64,000 nt of DNA from Sepiola atlantica (lineage: Eukaryota > Mollusca > Cephalopoda > Sepiida > Sepiolidae), in assembly GCA_963556195.1 (NCBI GenBank), contig CAUVYP010001208.1, forward strand, positions 3,472,001-3,536,000. Direction: 5' to 3'. Below the pieces are notes generated by a model. The model was given only the letters and a program-made list of their open reading frames with translations, was not told where the DNA came from and ran no database searches. The translations under genes and the position numbers were made by a program. Of this stretch, positions 13,393-23,600 are shown one piece after another (position 1 is the stretch's first letter; each line of letters starts with the position of its first letter).

Positions 13393-14136
13393 TAGCGCGT
13401 TTTAAAGTTGATATCGCTTTTGTTTATAACTTCCACATTTATTCGAATTGTGCAACGAAACTTTGCACAGATTAGCGGAGTCACATTTTCCACTGAAGTA
13501 CCAAGTTTCAGAAGTGCAGCTCTTTTACTGCCGGAGATATGTCGATACAAACTGAATACGCAAAACATCAACAAAATTTAGCGCGTTTTAAAGTTGATAT
13601 CGCTTTTGTTTATAACTTCCACATTCATTCGAATTGTGCAACGAAACTTTGCAGACAGTCGCGGAGACACATGTTCTACTGAAGTACCAAGTTTCAGAAG
13701 TGCAGCTCTTGTACTGCCGGAGATATGTCGATACAAACTGAATACGCAAAACATCAACAAAATTTAGCGCGTTTTAAAGTTGATATCGCTTTTGTTTATA
13801 ACTTCCACATTTATTCGAATTGTGCAACGAAACTTTGCACAGATTAGCAGAGTCACATGTTCTACTGAAGTACAAAGTTTCAGAAGTGCAGCTCTTGTAC
13901 TGCCGGAGATATGTCGATACAAACTGAATACGCAAAACATCAACAAAATTTAGCGCGTTTTAAAGTTGATATCGCTTTTGTTTATAACTTCCACATTTAT
14001 TCGAATTGTGCAACGAAACTTTGCACAGATTAGCGGAGTCACATGTTCTACTGAAGTACCAAGTTTCAGAAGTGCAGCTCTTGTACTGCCGGTGATATGT
14101 CGATACAAACTGAATACGCAAACTATCAACAAAATT

Positions 14137-14322
14137 TAGTGCGATTTAAAGTTGATATCGCTTTTGTTTATAACTTCCACATTTATTCGAATTGTGCAAC
14201 GAAACTTTGCACAGATAAGCGGAGTCACATGCTCTACTGAAGTACCAAGTTTCAGAAGTGCAGCTCTTGTACTGCCGGAGATATGTCGATACAAACTGAA
14301 TACGCAAAACATCGACAAAATT
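14137..14322. repeat. Family D1 monomer (TAGTGCGATTT start, CACATGCTC box)
   Basis: The start has C to T at 4 and T to A at 8. The box is CACAGATAAGCGGAGTCAC and then ATGCTC, and the end is CATCGACAAAATT. When followed by D2 the next base is G instead of T, which removes the in-frame TAG present at every other monomer start. Confidence 0.85.
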
Positions 14323-14508
14323 GAGCGCGTTTTAAAGTTGATATCGCTTTTGTTTATAACTTCCACATTTATTGGAATTGTGCAACGAAACTTTGCACAC
14401 ATTAGCGGAGTCACATTTTCTACTGAAGTACCAAGTTTCAGAAGTGCAGCTCTTGTACTGCCGGAGATATGTCGATACAAACTGAATACGCAAAACATCA
14501 ACAAAATT
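14323..14508. repeat. Family D2 monomer (GAGCGCG start, TTATTGGAATTG)
   Basis: Position 1 is G instead of T, position 52 is G (TTGGAA, so the TTCGAA landmark is lost), and the box is CACACATTAGCGGAGTCAC. It occurs right after D1. The D1-D2 pair gives a two-monomer open frame on both strands, a length artefact and not a gene. A sub-form with AAGTTTATATC loses the GATATC landmark, at 16183-16368, 22879-23064 and 26041-26226. Confidence 0.85.
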
Positions 14509-14694
14509 TAGCCCGTTTTACAGTTGATATCGCTTTTGTTTATAACTTCCACATTTATTCGAATTGTGCAACGAAACTTTGCAGACAGTCGCGGAGGCAC
14601 ATTTTCTACTGAAGTACCAAGTTTCAGAAGTGCAGCTCTTGTACTGCCGGAGATATGTCGATACAAACTGAATACGCAAAACATCAACAAAATT

Positions 14695-14880
14695 TAGCGC
14701 GTTTTAAAGTTGATATCGCTTTTGTTTATAACTTCCACATTTATTCGAATTGTGAAACGAAACTTTGCAGACCGTCGCGGAGACACACGTTCTACTGAAG
14801 TACCAAGTTTCAGAAGTGCAGCTCTTGTACTGCCGGAGATATGTCGATACAAACTGAATACGCAAAACATCAACAAAATT
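14695..14880. repeat. Family R monomer (GTGAAACG, CAGACCGTCGCGG)
   Basis: It has C to A at 61 (GTGAAACG), A to C at 79 (GACCGTCG) and CACACGTTC in the box. It sits between P and N in the P-R-N-H module of domain 1. The last copy, 34411-34597, is the first monomer with an indel. Confidence 0.85.
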
Positions 14881-14931
14881 TAGCGCGTTTTAAAGTTGAT
14901 ATCGCTTTTGTTTATAACTTCCACATTTATT

Positions 14932-14948
14932 CGAATTGTGCAACGAAA
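14932..14948 (-). other. Partial CENP-B-box-like motif (monomer positions 52-68)
   Basis: The minus strand reads TTTCGTTGCACAATTCG. The known CENP-B box core is NTTCGNNNNANNCGGGN. The TTCG half and the central A match, as does the adjacent TTG of the human motif, but the CGGG half is absent (5 of 9 core bases). It sits just before the variable box and is near-invariant, except in Y (TATCG), R, T and Kd monomers. Functional binding is speculative. Confidence 0.25.
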
Positions 14949-14957
14949 CTTTGCACA
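14937..14957. other. Perfect 6-bp dyad TGTGCA-N9-TGCACA (monomer positions 57-77)
   Basis: TGTGCA at 57-62 is the exact reverse complement of TGCACA at 72-77, separated by ACGAAACTT. The right arm extends into the variable box, so the full dyad exists only in monomers with CACA at 74-77 (type I, including CACAG and CACAC forms). Type II monomers (TGCAGA) keep only the inner 4 bp. It could be a dimeric protein site or a small hairpin; the sequence cannot decide. Confidence 0.6.
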
Positions 14958-14978
14958 GATTAGCGGAGTCACATTTTC
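14955..14978. other. Variable box (monomer positions 75-98), type I state
   Basis: Most family-defining differences in the array concentrate in this ~24-bp box, while the flanks are almost invariant. The type I state is shown here. In the type II state, positions 76, 78, 80 and 82 change together (C/G, G/C, T/G, A/C), usually with 89 T/A. K and G monomers further replace 88-95 with a segment containing AGGCCT. Other family-specific changes lie outside the box, for example at 4, 6, 8, 42-52, 110, 173 and 174. Confidence 0.8.
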
Positions 14979-14984
14979 TACTGA

Positions 14985-15017
14985 AGTACCAAGTTTCAGA
15001 AGTGCAGCTCTTGTACT
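14985..15017. other. Dyad AGTAC-N23-GTACT (monomer positions 105-137)
   Basis: AGTAC at 105-109 pairs with GTACT at 133-137, and GCAG at 124-127 can alternatively pair with CTGC at 136-139. Both are short. Sub-forms with TTTTACTG lose the right arm. The complementarity is plain in the sequence, but a structural role is unproven. Confidence 0.35.
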
Positions 15018-15066
15018 GCCGGAGATATGTCGATACAAACTGAATACGCAAAACATCAACAAAATT

Positions 15067-15252
15067 TAGCGCGTTTTAAAGTTGATATCGCTTTTGTTTA
15101 TAACTTCCACATTTATTCGAATTGTGCAACGAAACTTTGCACAGATTAGCGGAGTCACATGTTCTACTGAAGTACCAAGTTTCAGAAGTGCAGCTCTTGT
15201 ACTGCCGGAGATATGTCGATACAAACTGAATACGCAAAACATCAACAAAATT
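15067..15252. repeat. Family H monomer (type I box, CACATGTTC)
   Basis: It is identical to N except for T to G at position 95, which creates ACATGT. It follows N in the P-R-N-H module and is frequent in both domains. The same base 95 G occurs in type II S monomers, so this site is not fully linked to the rest of the box. Confidence 0.85.
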
Positions 15253-15438
15253 TAGCGCGTTTTAAAGTTGATATCGCTTTTGTTTATAACTTCCACATTT
15301 ATTCGAATTGTGCAACGAAACTTTGCACAGATTAGCGGAGTCACATTTTCCACTGAAGTACCAAGTTTCAGAAGTGCAGCTCTTGTACTGCCGGAGATAT
15401 GTCGATACAAACTGAATACGCAAAACATCAACAAAATT

Positions 15439-15624
15439 TAGCGCGTTTTAAAGTTGATATCGCTTTTGTTTATAACTTCCACATTCATTCGAATTGTGCA
15501 ACGAAACTTTGCAGACAGTCGCGGAGACACATGTTCTACTGAAGTACCAAGTTTCAGAAGTGCAGCTCTTGTACTGCCGGAGATATGTCGATACAAACTG
15601 AATACGCAAAACATCAACAAAATT
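15439..15624. repeat. Family S monomer (type II box, ACATTCATTCG)
   Basis: It has a type II box with GGAGACACATGTTC and T to C at position 48 (CATTCATT). It typically precedes C, giving the recurring N-S-C triplet. A sub-form with CTTCCCCATTC is at 2977-3162 and 4651-4836. A sub-form with CATTCAAATTG is at 10045-10230, 12835-13020 and 19531-19716. Confidence 0.8.
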
Positions 15625-15810
15625 TAGCGCGTTTTAAAGTTGATATCGCTTTTGTTTATAACTTCCACATTTATTCGAATTGTGCAACGAAACTTTGCAC
15701 AGATTAGCGGAGTCACATGTTCTACTGAAGTACAAAGTTTCAGAAGTGCAGCTCTTGTACTGCCGGAGATATGTCGATACAAACTGAATACGCAAAACAT
15801 CAACAAAATT
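15625..15810. repeat. Family C monomer (type I, GTACAAAG)
   Basis: It has the H-like box plus C to A at position 110 (TACAAAG in place of TACCAAG). It usually follows S. A sub-form with CACAGGTTC is at 1117-1302, 3163-3348 and 4837-5022. A sub-form with GCCGGAGACATG is at 187-372, 3907-4092 and 31435-31620. Confidence 0.8.
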
Positions 15811-15996
15811 TAGCGCGTTTTAAAGTTGATATCGCTTTTGTTTATAACTTCCACATTTATTCGAATTGTGCAACGATACTTTGCACAGATTAGCGGAGTC
15901 ACATGTTCTACTGAAGTACCAAGTTTCAGAAGTGCAGCTCTTGTACTGCCGGTGATATGTCGATACAAACTGAATACGCAAACTATCAACAAAATT
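15811..15996. repeat. Family Y monomer (GCAACGATAC, GCCGGTGATATG, GCAAACTATC)
   Basis: It has a type I H-like box with three linked changes: A to T at 67 (absent in 13951-14136 and 20647-20832), GCCGGTG near 138-144, and GCAAACTATC at the end. It is almost always followed by D1, and the Y-D1 pair is the best landmark of module starts in domain 1. Confidence 0.85.
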
Positions 15997-17484
15997 TAGT
16001 GCGATTTAAAGTTGATATCGCTTTTGTTTATAACTTCCACATTTATTCGAATTGTGCAACGAAACTTTGCACAGATAAGCGGAGTCACATGCTCTACTGA
16101 AGTACCAAGTTTCAGAAGTGCAGCTCTTGTACTGCCGGAGATATGTCGATACAAACTGAATACGCAAAACATCGACAAAATTGAGCGCGTTTTAAAGTTT
16201 ATATCGCTTTTGTTTATAACTTCCACATTTATTGGAATTGTGCAACGAAACTTTGCACACATTAGCGGAGTCACATTTTCCACTGAAGTACTAAGTTTCA
16301 GAAGTGCAGCTCTTGTACTGCCGGAGATATGTCGATACAAACTGAATACGCAAAACATCAACAAAATTTAGCCCGTTTTCAAGTTGATATCGCTTTTGTT
16401 TATAACTTCCACATTTATTCGAATTGTGCAACGAAACTTTGCAGACAGTCGCGGAGGCACATTTTCTACTGAGGTACCAAGTTTCAGAAGTGCAGCTCTT
16501 GTACTGCCGGAGATATGTCGATACAAACTGAATACGCAAAACATCAACAAAATTTAGCGCGTTTTAAAGTTGATATCGCTTTTGTTTATAACTTCCACAT
16601 TTATTCGAATTGTGAAACGAAACTTTGCAGACCGTCGCGGAGACACACGTTCTACTGAAGTACCAAGTTTCAGAAGTGCAGCTCTTGTACTGCCGGAGAT
16701 ATGTCGATACAAACTGAATACGCAAAACATCAACAAAATTTAGCGCGTTTTAAAGTTGATATCGCTTTTGTTTATAACTTCCACATTTATTCGAATTGTG
16801 CAACGAAACTTTGCACAGATTAGCGGAGTCACATTTTCTACTGAAGTACCAAGTTTCAGAAGTGCAGCTCTTGTACTGCCGGAGATATGTCGATACAAAC
16901 TGAATACGCAAAACATCAACAAAATTTAGCGCGTTTTAAAGTTGATATCGCTTTTGTTTATAACTTCCACATTTATTCGAATTGTGCAACGAAACTTTGC
17001 ACAGATTAGCGGAGTCACATGTTCTACTGAAGTACCAAGTTTCAGAAGTGCAGCTCTTGTACTGCCGGAGATATGTCGATACAAACTGAATACGCAAAAC
17101 ATCAACAAAATTTAGCGCGTTTTAAAGTTGATATCGCTTTTGTTTATAACTTCCACATTTATTCGAATTGTGCAACGATACTTTGCACAGATTAGCGGAG
17201 TCACATGTTCTACTGAAGTACCAAGTTTCAGAAGTGCAGCTCTTGTACTGCCGGTGATATGTCGATACAAACTGAATACGCAAACTATCAACAAAATTTA
17301 GTGCGATTTAAAGTTGATATCGCTTTTGTTTATAACTTCTACATTTATTCGAATTGTGCAACGAAACTTTGCACAGATAAGCGGAGTCACATGCTCTACT
17401 GAAGTACCAAGTTTCAGAAGTGCAGCTCTTGTACTGCCGGAGATATGTCGATACAAACTGAATACGCAAAACATCGACAAAATT

Positions 17485-20400
17485 TAGCGCGTTTTAAAGT
17501 TGATATCGCTTTTGTTTCTAACTTCCACATTTATTCGAATTGTGCAACGAAACTTTGCACACATTAGCGGAGTCACATTTTCTTCTGAAGTACCAAGTTT
17601 CAGAAGTGCAGCTCTTGTACTGCCGGAGATATGTCGATACAAACTGAATACGCAAAACATCAACAAAATTTAGCCCGTTTTAAAGTTGATATCGCTTTTG
17701 TTTATAACTTCCACATTTATTCGAATTGTGCAACGAAACTTTGCAGACAGTCGCGGAGGCACATTTTCTACTGAAGTACCAAGTTTCAGAAGTGCAGCTC
17801 TTGTACTGCCGGAGATATGTCGATACAAACTGAATACGCAAAACATCAACAAAATTCAGCGCGTTTTAAAGTTGATATCGCTTTTGTTTATAACTTCCAC
17901 ATTTATTCGAATTGTGCAACGAAACTTTGCACAGATTAGCGGAGTCACATGTTCTACTGAAGTACAAAGTTTCAGAAGTGCAGCTCTTGTACTGCCGGAG
18001 ATATGTCGATACAAACTGAATACGCAAAACATCAACAAAATTTAGCCCGTTTTCAAGTTGATATCGCTTTTGTTTATAACTTCCACATTTATTCGAATTG
18101 TGCAACGAAACTTTGCACAGATTAGCGGAGTCACATTTTCTACTGAAGTACCAAGTTTCAGAAGTGCAGCTCTTGTACTGCCGGAGATATGTCGATACAA
18201 ACTGAATACGCAAAACATCAACAAAATTTAGCGCGTTTTAAAGTTGATATCGCTTTTGTTTATAACTTCCACATTTATCTGAATTGTGCAACGAAACTTT
18301 GCACAGATTAGCGGAGTCACATGTTCTACTGAAGTACCAAGTTTCAGAAGTGCAGCTCTTGTACTGCCGGAGATATGTCGATACAAATTGAATACGCAAA
18401 ACATCAACAAAATTTAGCGCGTTTTAAAGTTGATATCGCTTTTGTTTATAACTTCCACATTTATTCGAATTGTGCAACGAAACTTTGCAGACAGTCGCGG
18501 ATAGGCCTTTTCTACTGAAGTACCAAGTTTCAGAAGTGCAGCTCTTGTACTGCCGGATATATGTCGATACAAATTGAATACGCAAAACATCAACAAAATT
18601 TAGCGCGTTTTAAAGTTGATATCGCTTTTGTTTATAACTTCCACATTTATTCGAATTGTGCAACGATACTTTGCACAGATTAGCGGAGTCACATTTTCTA
18701 CTGAAGTACCAAGTTTCAGAAGTGCAGCTCTTGTACTGCCGGAGATATGTCGATACAAACTGAATACGCAAAACATCAACAAAATTTAGCCCGTTTTAAA
18801 GTTGATATCGCTTTTGTTTATAACTTCCACATTTATTCGAATTGTGCAACGAAACTTTGCAGACAGTCGCGGAGGCACATTTTCTACTGAAGTACCAAGT
18901 TTCAGAAGTGCAGCTCTTGTACTGCCGGAGATATGTCGATACAAACTGAATATGCAAAACATCAACAAAATTTAGCGCGTTTTAAAGTTGATATCGCTTT
19001 TGTTTATAACTTCCACATTTATTCGAATTGTGCAACGAAACTTTGCACACATTAGCGGAGGCACATTTTCTACTGAAGTACCAAGTTTCAGAAGTGCAGC
19101 TCTTGTACTGCCGGAGATATGTCGATACAAACTGAATACGCAAAACATCAACAAAATTTAGCGCGTTTTAAAGTTGATATCGCTTTTGTTTATAACTTCC
19201 ACATTTATTCGAATTGTGCAACGAAACTTTGCAGACAGTCGCGGATAGGCCTTTTCAACTAAAGTACACAGTTTCAGAAGTGCAGCTCTTGTACTGCCGG
19301 AGATATGTCGATACAAACTGAATACGCAAAACATCAACAAAATTTAGCGCGTTTTAAAGTTGATATCGCTTTTGTTTATAACTTCTACATTTATTCGAAT
19401 TGTGCAACGAAACTTTGCACAGATTAGCGGAGTCACATTTTCCACTGAAGTACCAAGTTTCAGAAGTGCAGCTCTTGTACTGCCGGAGATATGTCGATAC
19501 AAACTGAATACGCAAAACATCAACAAAATTTAGCGCGTTTTAAAGTTGATATCGCTTTTGTTTATAACTTCCACATTCATTCAAATTGTGCAACGAAACT
19601 TTGCAGACAGTCGCGGAGACACATGTTCTACTGAAGTACAAAGTTTCAGAAGTGCAGCTCTTGTACTGCCGGAGACATGTCGATACAAACTGAATACGCA
19701 AAACATCAACAAAATTTAGCGCGTTTTAAAGTTGATATCGCTTTTGTTTATAACTTCCACATTTATTCGAATTGTGCAACGAAACTTTGCACAGATTAGC
19801 GGAGTCACATTTTCTACTGAAGTACCAAGTTTCAGAAGTACAGCTCTTGTACTGCCGGAGATATGTCGATACAAACTGAATACGCAAAACATCAAAAAAA
19901 TTTAGCGCGTTTTAAAGTTGATATCGCTTTTGTTTATAACTTCCACATTTATTCGAATTGTGCAACGAAACTTTGCAGACAGTCGCGGATAGGCCTTTTC
20001 TACTGAAGTACCAAGTTTCAGAAGTGCAGCTCTTGTACTGCCGGAGATATGTCGATACAAACTGAATACGCAAAACATCAACAAAATTTAGCGCGTTTTA
20101 AAGTTGATATCGCTTTTGTTTATAACTTCCACATTTATTCGAATTGTGCAACGAAACTTTGCACAGATTAGCGGAGTCACATTTTCCACTGAAGTACCAA
20201 GTTTCAGAAGTGCAGCTCTTTTACTGCCGGAGATATGTCGATACAAACTGAATACGCAAAACATCAACAAAATTTAGCGCGTTTTAAAGTTGATATCGCT
20301 TTTGTTTATAACTTCCACATTCATTCGAATTGTGCAACGAAACTTTGCAGACAGTCGCGGAGACACATGTTCTACTGAAGTACCAAGTTTCAGAAGTGCA

Positions 20401-20646
20401 GCTCTTGTACTGCCGGAGATATGTCGATACAAACTGAATACGCAAAACATCAACAAAATTTAGCGCGTTTTAAAGTTGATATCGCTTTTGTTTATAACTT
20501 CCACATTTATTCGAATTGTGCAACGAAACTTTGCACAGATTAGCAGAGTCACATGTTCTACTGAAGTACAAAGTTTCAGAAGTGCAGCTCTTGTACTGCC
20601 GGAGATATGTCGATACAAACTGAATACGCAAAACATCAACAAAATT
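17485..20646. repeat. HOR block B, copy 3 (17 monomers)
   Basis: The order is E-P-C-N-H-K-N-P-M-K-N-S-N-K-N-S-C. It contains a C and a P/N chimera (18043-18228) between P and H that copies 1 and 2 lack. It shares GCCGGATATATG in K with copy 1 but not with copy 2. Confidence 0.85.
18043..18228. repeat. Chimeric monomer P/N
   Basis: The TAGCCCGTTTTCAAG left end is that of the P before R in the P-R-N-H module. The box is that of N, and H follows. P-R-N-H collapsed to (P/N)-H, a loss of two monomers, would give exactly this. Confidence 0.75.
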
Positions 20647-23600
20647 TAGCGCGTTTTAAAGTTGATATCGCTTTTGTTTATAACTTCCACATTTATTCGA
20701 ATTGTGCAACGAAACTTTGCACAGATTAGCGGAGTCACATGTTCTACTGAAGTACCAAGTTTCAGAAGTGCAGCTCTTGTACTGCCGGTGATATGTCGAT
20801 ACAAACTGAATACGCAAACTATCAACAAAATTTAGTGCGATTTAAAGTTGATATCGCTTTTGTTTATAACTTCCACATTTATTCGAATTGTGCAACGAAA
20901 CTTTTCACAGATAAGCGGAGTCACATGCTCTACTGAAGTACCAAGTTTCAGAAGTGCAGCTCTTGTACTGCCGGAGATATGTCGATACAAACTGAATACG
21001 CAAAACATCGACAAAATTGAGCGCGTTTTAAAGTTGATATCGCTTTTGTTTATAACTTCCACATTTATTGGAATTGTGCAACGAAACTTTGCACACATTA
21101 GCGGAGTCACATTTTCTACTGAAGTACCAAGTTTCAGAAGTGCAGCTCTTGTACTGCCGGAGATATGTCGATACAAACTGAATACGCAAAACATCAACAA
21201 AATTTAGCCCGTTTTACAGTTGATATCGCTTTTGTTTATAACTTCCACATTTATTCGAATTGTGCAACGAAACTTTGCAGACAGTCGCGGAGGCACATTT
21301 TCTACTGAAGTACCAAGTTTCAGAAGTGCAGCTCTTGTACTGCCGGAGATATGTCGATACAAACTGAATACGCAAAACATCAACAAAATTTAGCGCGTTT
21401 TAAAGTTGATATCGCTTTTGTTTATAACTTCCACATTTATTCGAATTGTGAAACGAAACTTTGCAGACCGTCGCGGAGACACACGTTCTACTGAAGTACC
21501 AAGTTTCAGAAGTGCAGCTCTTGTACTGCCGGAGATATGTCGATACAAACTGAATACGCAAAACATCAACAAAATTTAGCGCGTTTTAAAGTTGATATCG
21601 CTTTTGTTTATAACTTCCACATTTATTCGAATTGTGCAACGAAACTTTGCACAGATTAGCGGAGTCACATTTTCTACTGAAGTACCAAGTTTCAGAAGTG
21701 CAGCTCTTGTACTGCCGGAGATATGTCGATACAAACTGAATACGCAAAACATCAACAAAATTTAGCGCGTTTTAAAGTTGATATCGCTTTTGTTTATAAC
21801 TTCCACATTTATTCGAATTGTGCAACGAAACTTTGCACAGATTAGCGGAGTCACATGTTCTACTGAAGTACCAAGTTTCAGAAGTGCAGCTCTTGTACTG
21901 CCGGAGATATGTCGATACAAACTGAATACGCAAAACATCAACAAAATTTAGCGCGTTTTAAAGTTGATATCGCTTTTGTTTATAACTTCCACATTTATTC
22001 GAATTGTGCAACGAAACTTTGCACAGATTAGCGGAGTCACATTTTCCACTGAAGTACCAAGTTTCAGAAGTGCAGCTCTTTTACTGCCGGAGATATGTCG
22101 ATACAAACTGAATACGCAAAACATCAACAAAATTTAGCGCGTTTTAAAGTTGATATCGCTTTTGTTTATAACTTCCACATTCATTCGAATTGTGCAACGA
22201 AACTTTGCAGACAGTCGCGGAGACACATGTTCTACTGAAGTACCAAGTTTCAGAAGTGCAGCTCTTGTACTGCCGGAGATATGTCGATACAAACTGAATA
22301 CGCAAAACATCAACAAAATTTAGCGCGTTTTAAAGTTGATATCGCTTTTGTTTATAACTTCCACATTTATTCGAATTGTGCAACGAAACTTTGCACAGAT
22401 TAGCGGAGTCACATGTTCTACTGAAGTACAAAGTTTCAGAAGTGCAGCTCTTGTACTGCCGGAGATATGTCGATACAAACTGAATACGCAAAACATCAAC
22501 AAAATTTAGTGCGTTTTAAAGTTGATATCGCTTTTGTTTATAACTTCCACATTTATTCGAATTGTGCAACGATACTTTGCACAGATTAGCGGAGTCACAT
22601 GTTCTACTGAAGTACCAAGTTTCAGAAGTGCAGCTCTTGTACTGCCGGTGATATGTCGATACAAACTGAATACGCAAACTATCAACAAAATTTAGTGCGA
22701 TTTAAAGTTGATATCGCTTTTGTTTATAACTTCCACATTTATTCGAATTGTGCAACGAAACTTTGCACAGATAAGCGGAGTCGCATGCTCTACTGAAGTA
22801 CCAAGTTTCAGAAGTGCAGCTCTTGTACTGCCGGAGATATGTCGATACAAACTGAATACGCAAAACATCGACAAAATTGAGCGCGTTTTAAAGTTTATAT
22901 CGCTTTTGTTTATAACTTCCACATTTATTGGAATTGTGCAACGAAACTTTGCACACATTAGCGGAGTCACATTTTCCACTGAAGTACTAAGTTTCAGAAG
23001 TGCAGCTCTTGTACTGCCGGAGATATGTCGATACAAACTGAATACGCAAAACATCAACAAAATTTAGCCCGTTTTCAAGTTGATATCGCTTTTGTTTATA
23101 ACTTCCACATTTATTCGAATTGTGCAACGAAACTTTGCAGACAGTCGCGGAGGCACATTTTCTACTGAAGTACCAAGTTTCAGAAGTGCAGCTCTTGTAC
23201 TGCCGGAGATATGTCGATACAAACTGAATACGCAAAACATCAACAAAATTTAGCGCGTTTTAAAGTTGATATCGCTTTTGTTTATAACTTCCACATTTAT
23301 TCGAATTGTGAAACGAAACTTTGCAGACCGTCGCGGAGACACACGTTCTACTGAAGTACCAAGTTTCAGAAGTGCAGCTCTTGTACTGCCGGAGATATGT
23401 CGATACAAACTGAATACGCAAAACATCAACAAAATTTAGCGCGTTTTAAAGTTGATATCGCTTTTGTTTATAACTTCCACATTTATTCGAATTGTGCAAC
23501 GAAACTTTGCACAGATTAGCGGAGTCACATTTTCTACTGAAGTACCAAGTTTCAGAAGTGCAGCTCTTGTACTGCCGGAGATATGTCGATACAAACTGAA

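Larger units (their letters stand above)
11347..13950. repeat. HOR block B, copy 2 (14 monomers, one lost)
   Basis: The order is E-P-H-K-N-(P/M)-K-N-S-N-K-N-S-C. It matches copy 1 except that P and M are replaced by a single chimera at 12277-12462. From there the offset to copy 1 drops from 16 to 15 monomers. Confidence 0.87.
14881..15066. repeat. Reference monomer, family N (type I box)
   Basis: This copy matches the majority base at essentially every position and serves as the reference. It has GATATC at 18-23, TTCGAA at 50-55, the type I box at 75-98 ending CACATTTTC, TACCAAG at 107-113 and CATCAACAAAATT at the end. By hand count it has 36 C and 33 G. A sub-form with TTTTACTG in place of TTGTACTG near 131-138 recurs, for example at 21949-22134. 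Another sub-form ending CATCAAAAAAATT occurs at 373-558, 4093-4278, 10231-10416, 13021-13206 and 19717-19902. Confidence 0.9.
12463..17856. repeat. HOR block C, copy 1 (29 monomers, 5394 bp)
   Basis: The order is K-N-S-N-K-N-S-C-Y-D1-D2-P-R-N-H-N-S-C-Y-D1-D2-P-R-N-H-Y-D1-E-P. It matches 19159-24552 at an offset of 36 monomers (6696 bp), with about nine single-base differences found by reading. Examples are TTTTCAAG at 12470s, TTTTCACAG at 20902 and GTCGCATG at 22784. Confidence 0.88.

Noticed and set aside
14932..14948. A true CENP-B box
   Set aside because: The required CGGG half is missing, so it is reported only as a partial resemblance.
15050..15098. Phased A/T tracts and intrinsic curvature at the monomer junction
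   Set aside because: AAAA, AAAATT, TTTTAAA and TTTT have centres about 12, 13.5 and 16.5 bp apart, which is not a clean helical repeat, and a TpA step interrupts one tract. Bending may exist but cannot be claimed.
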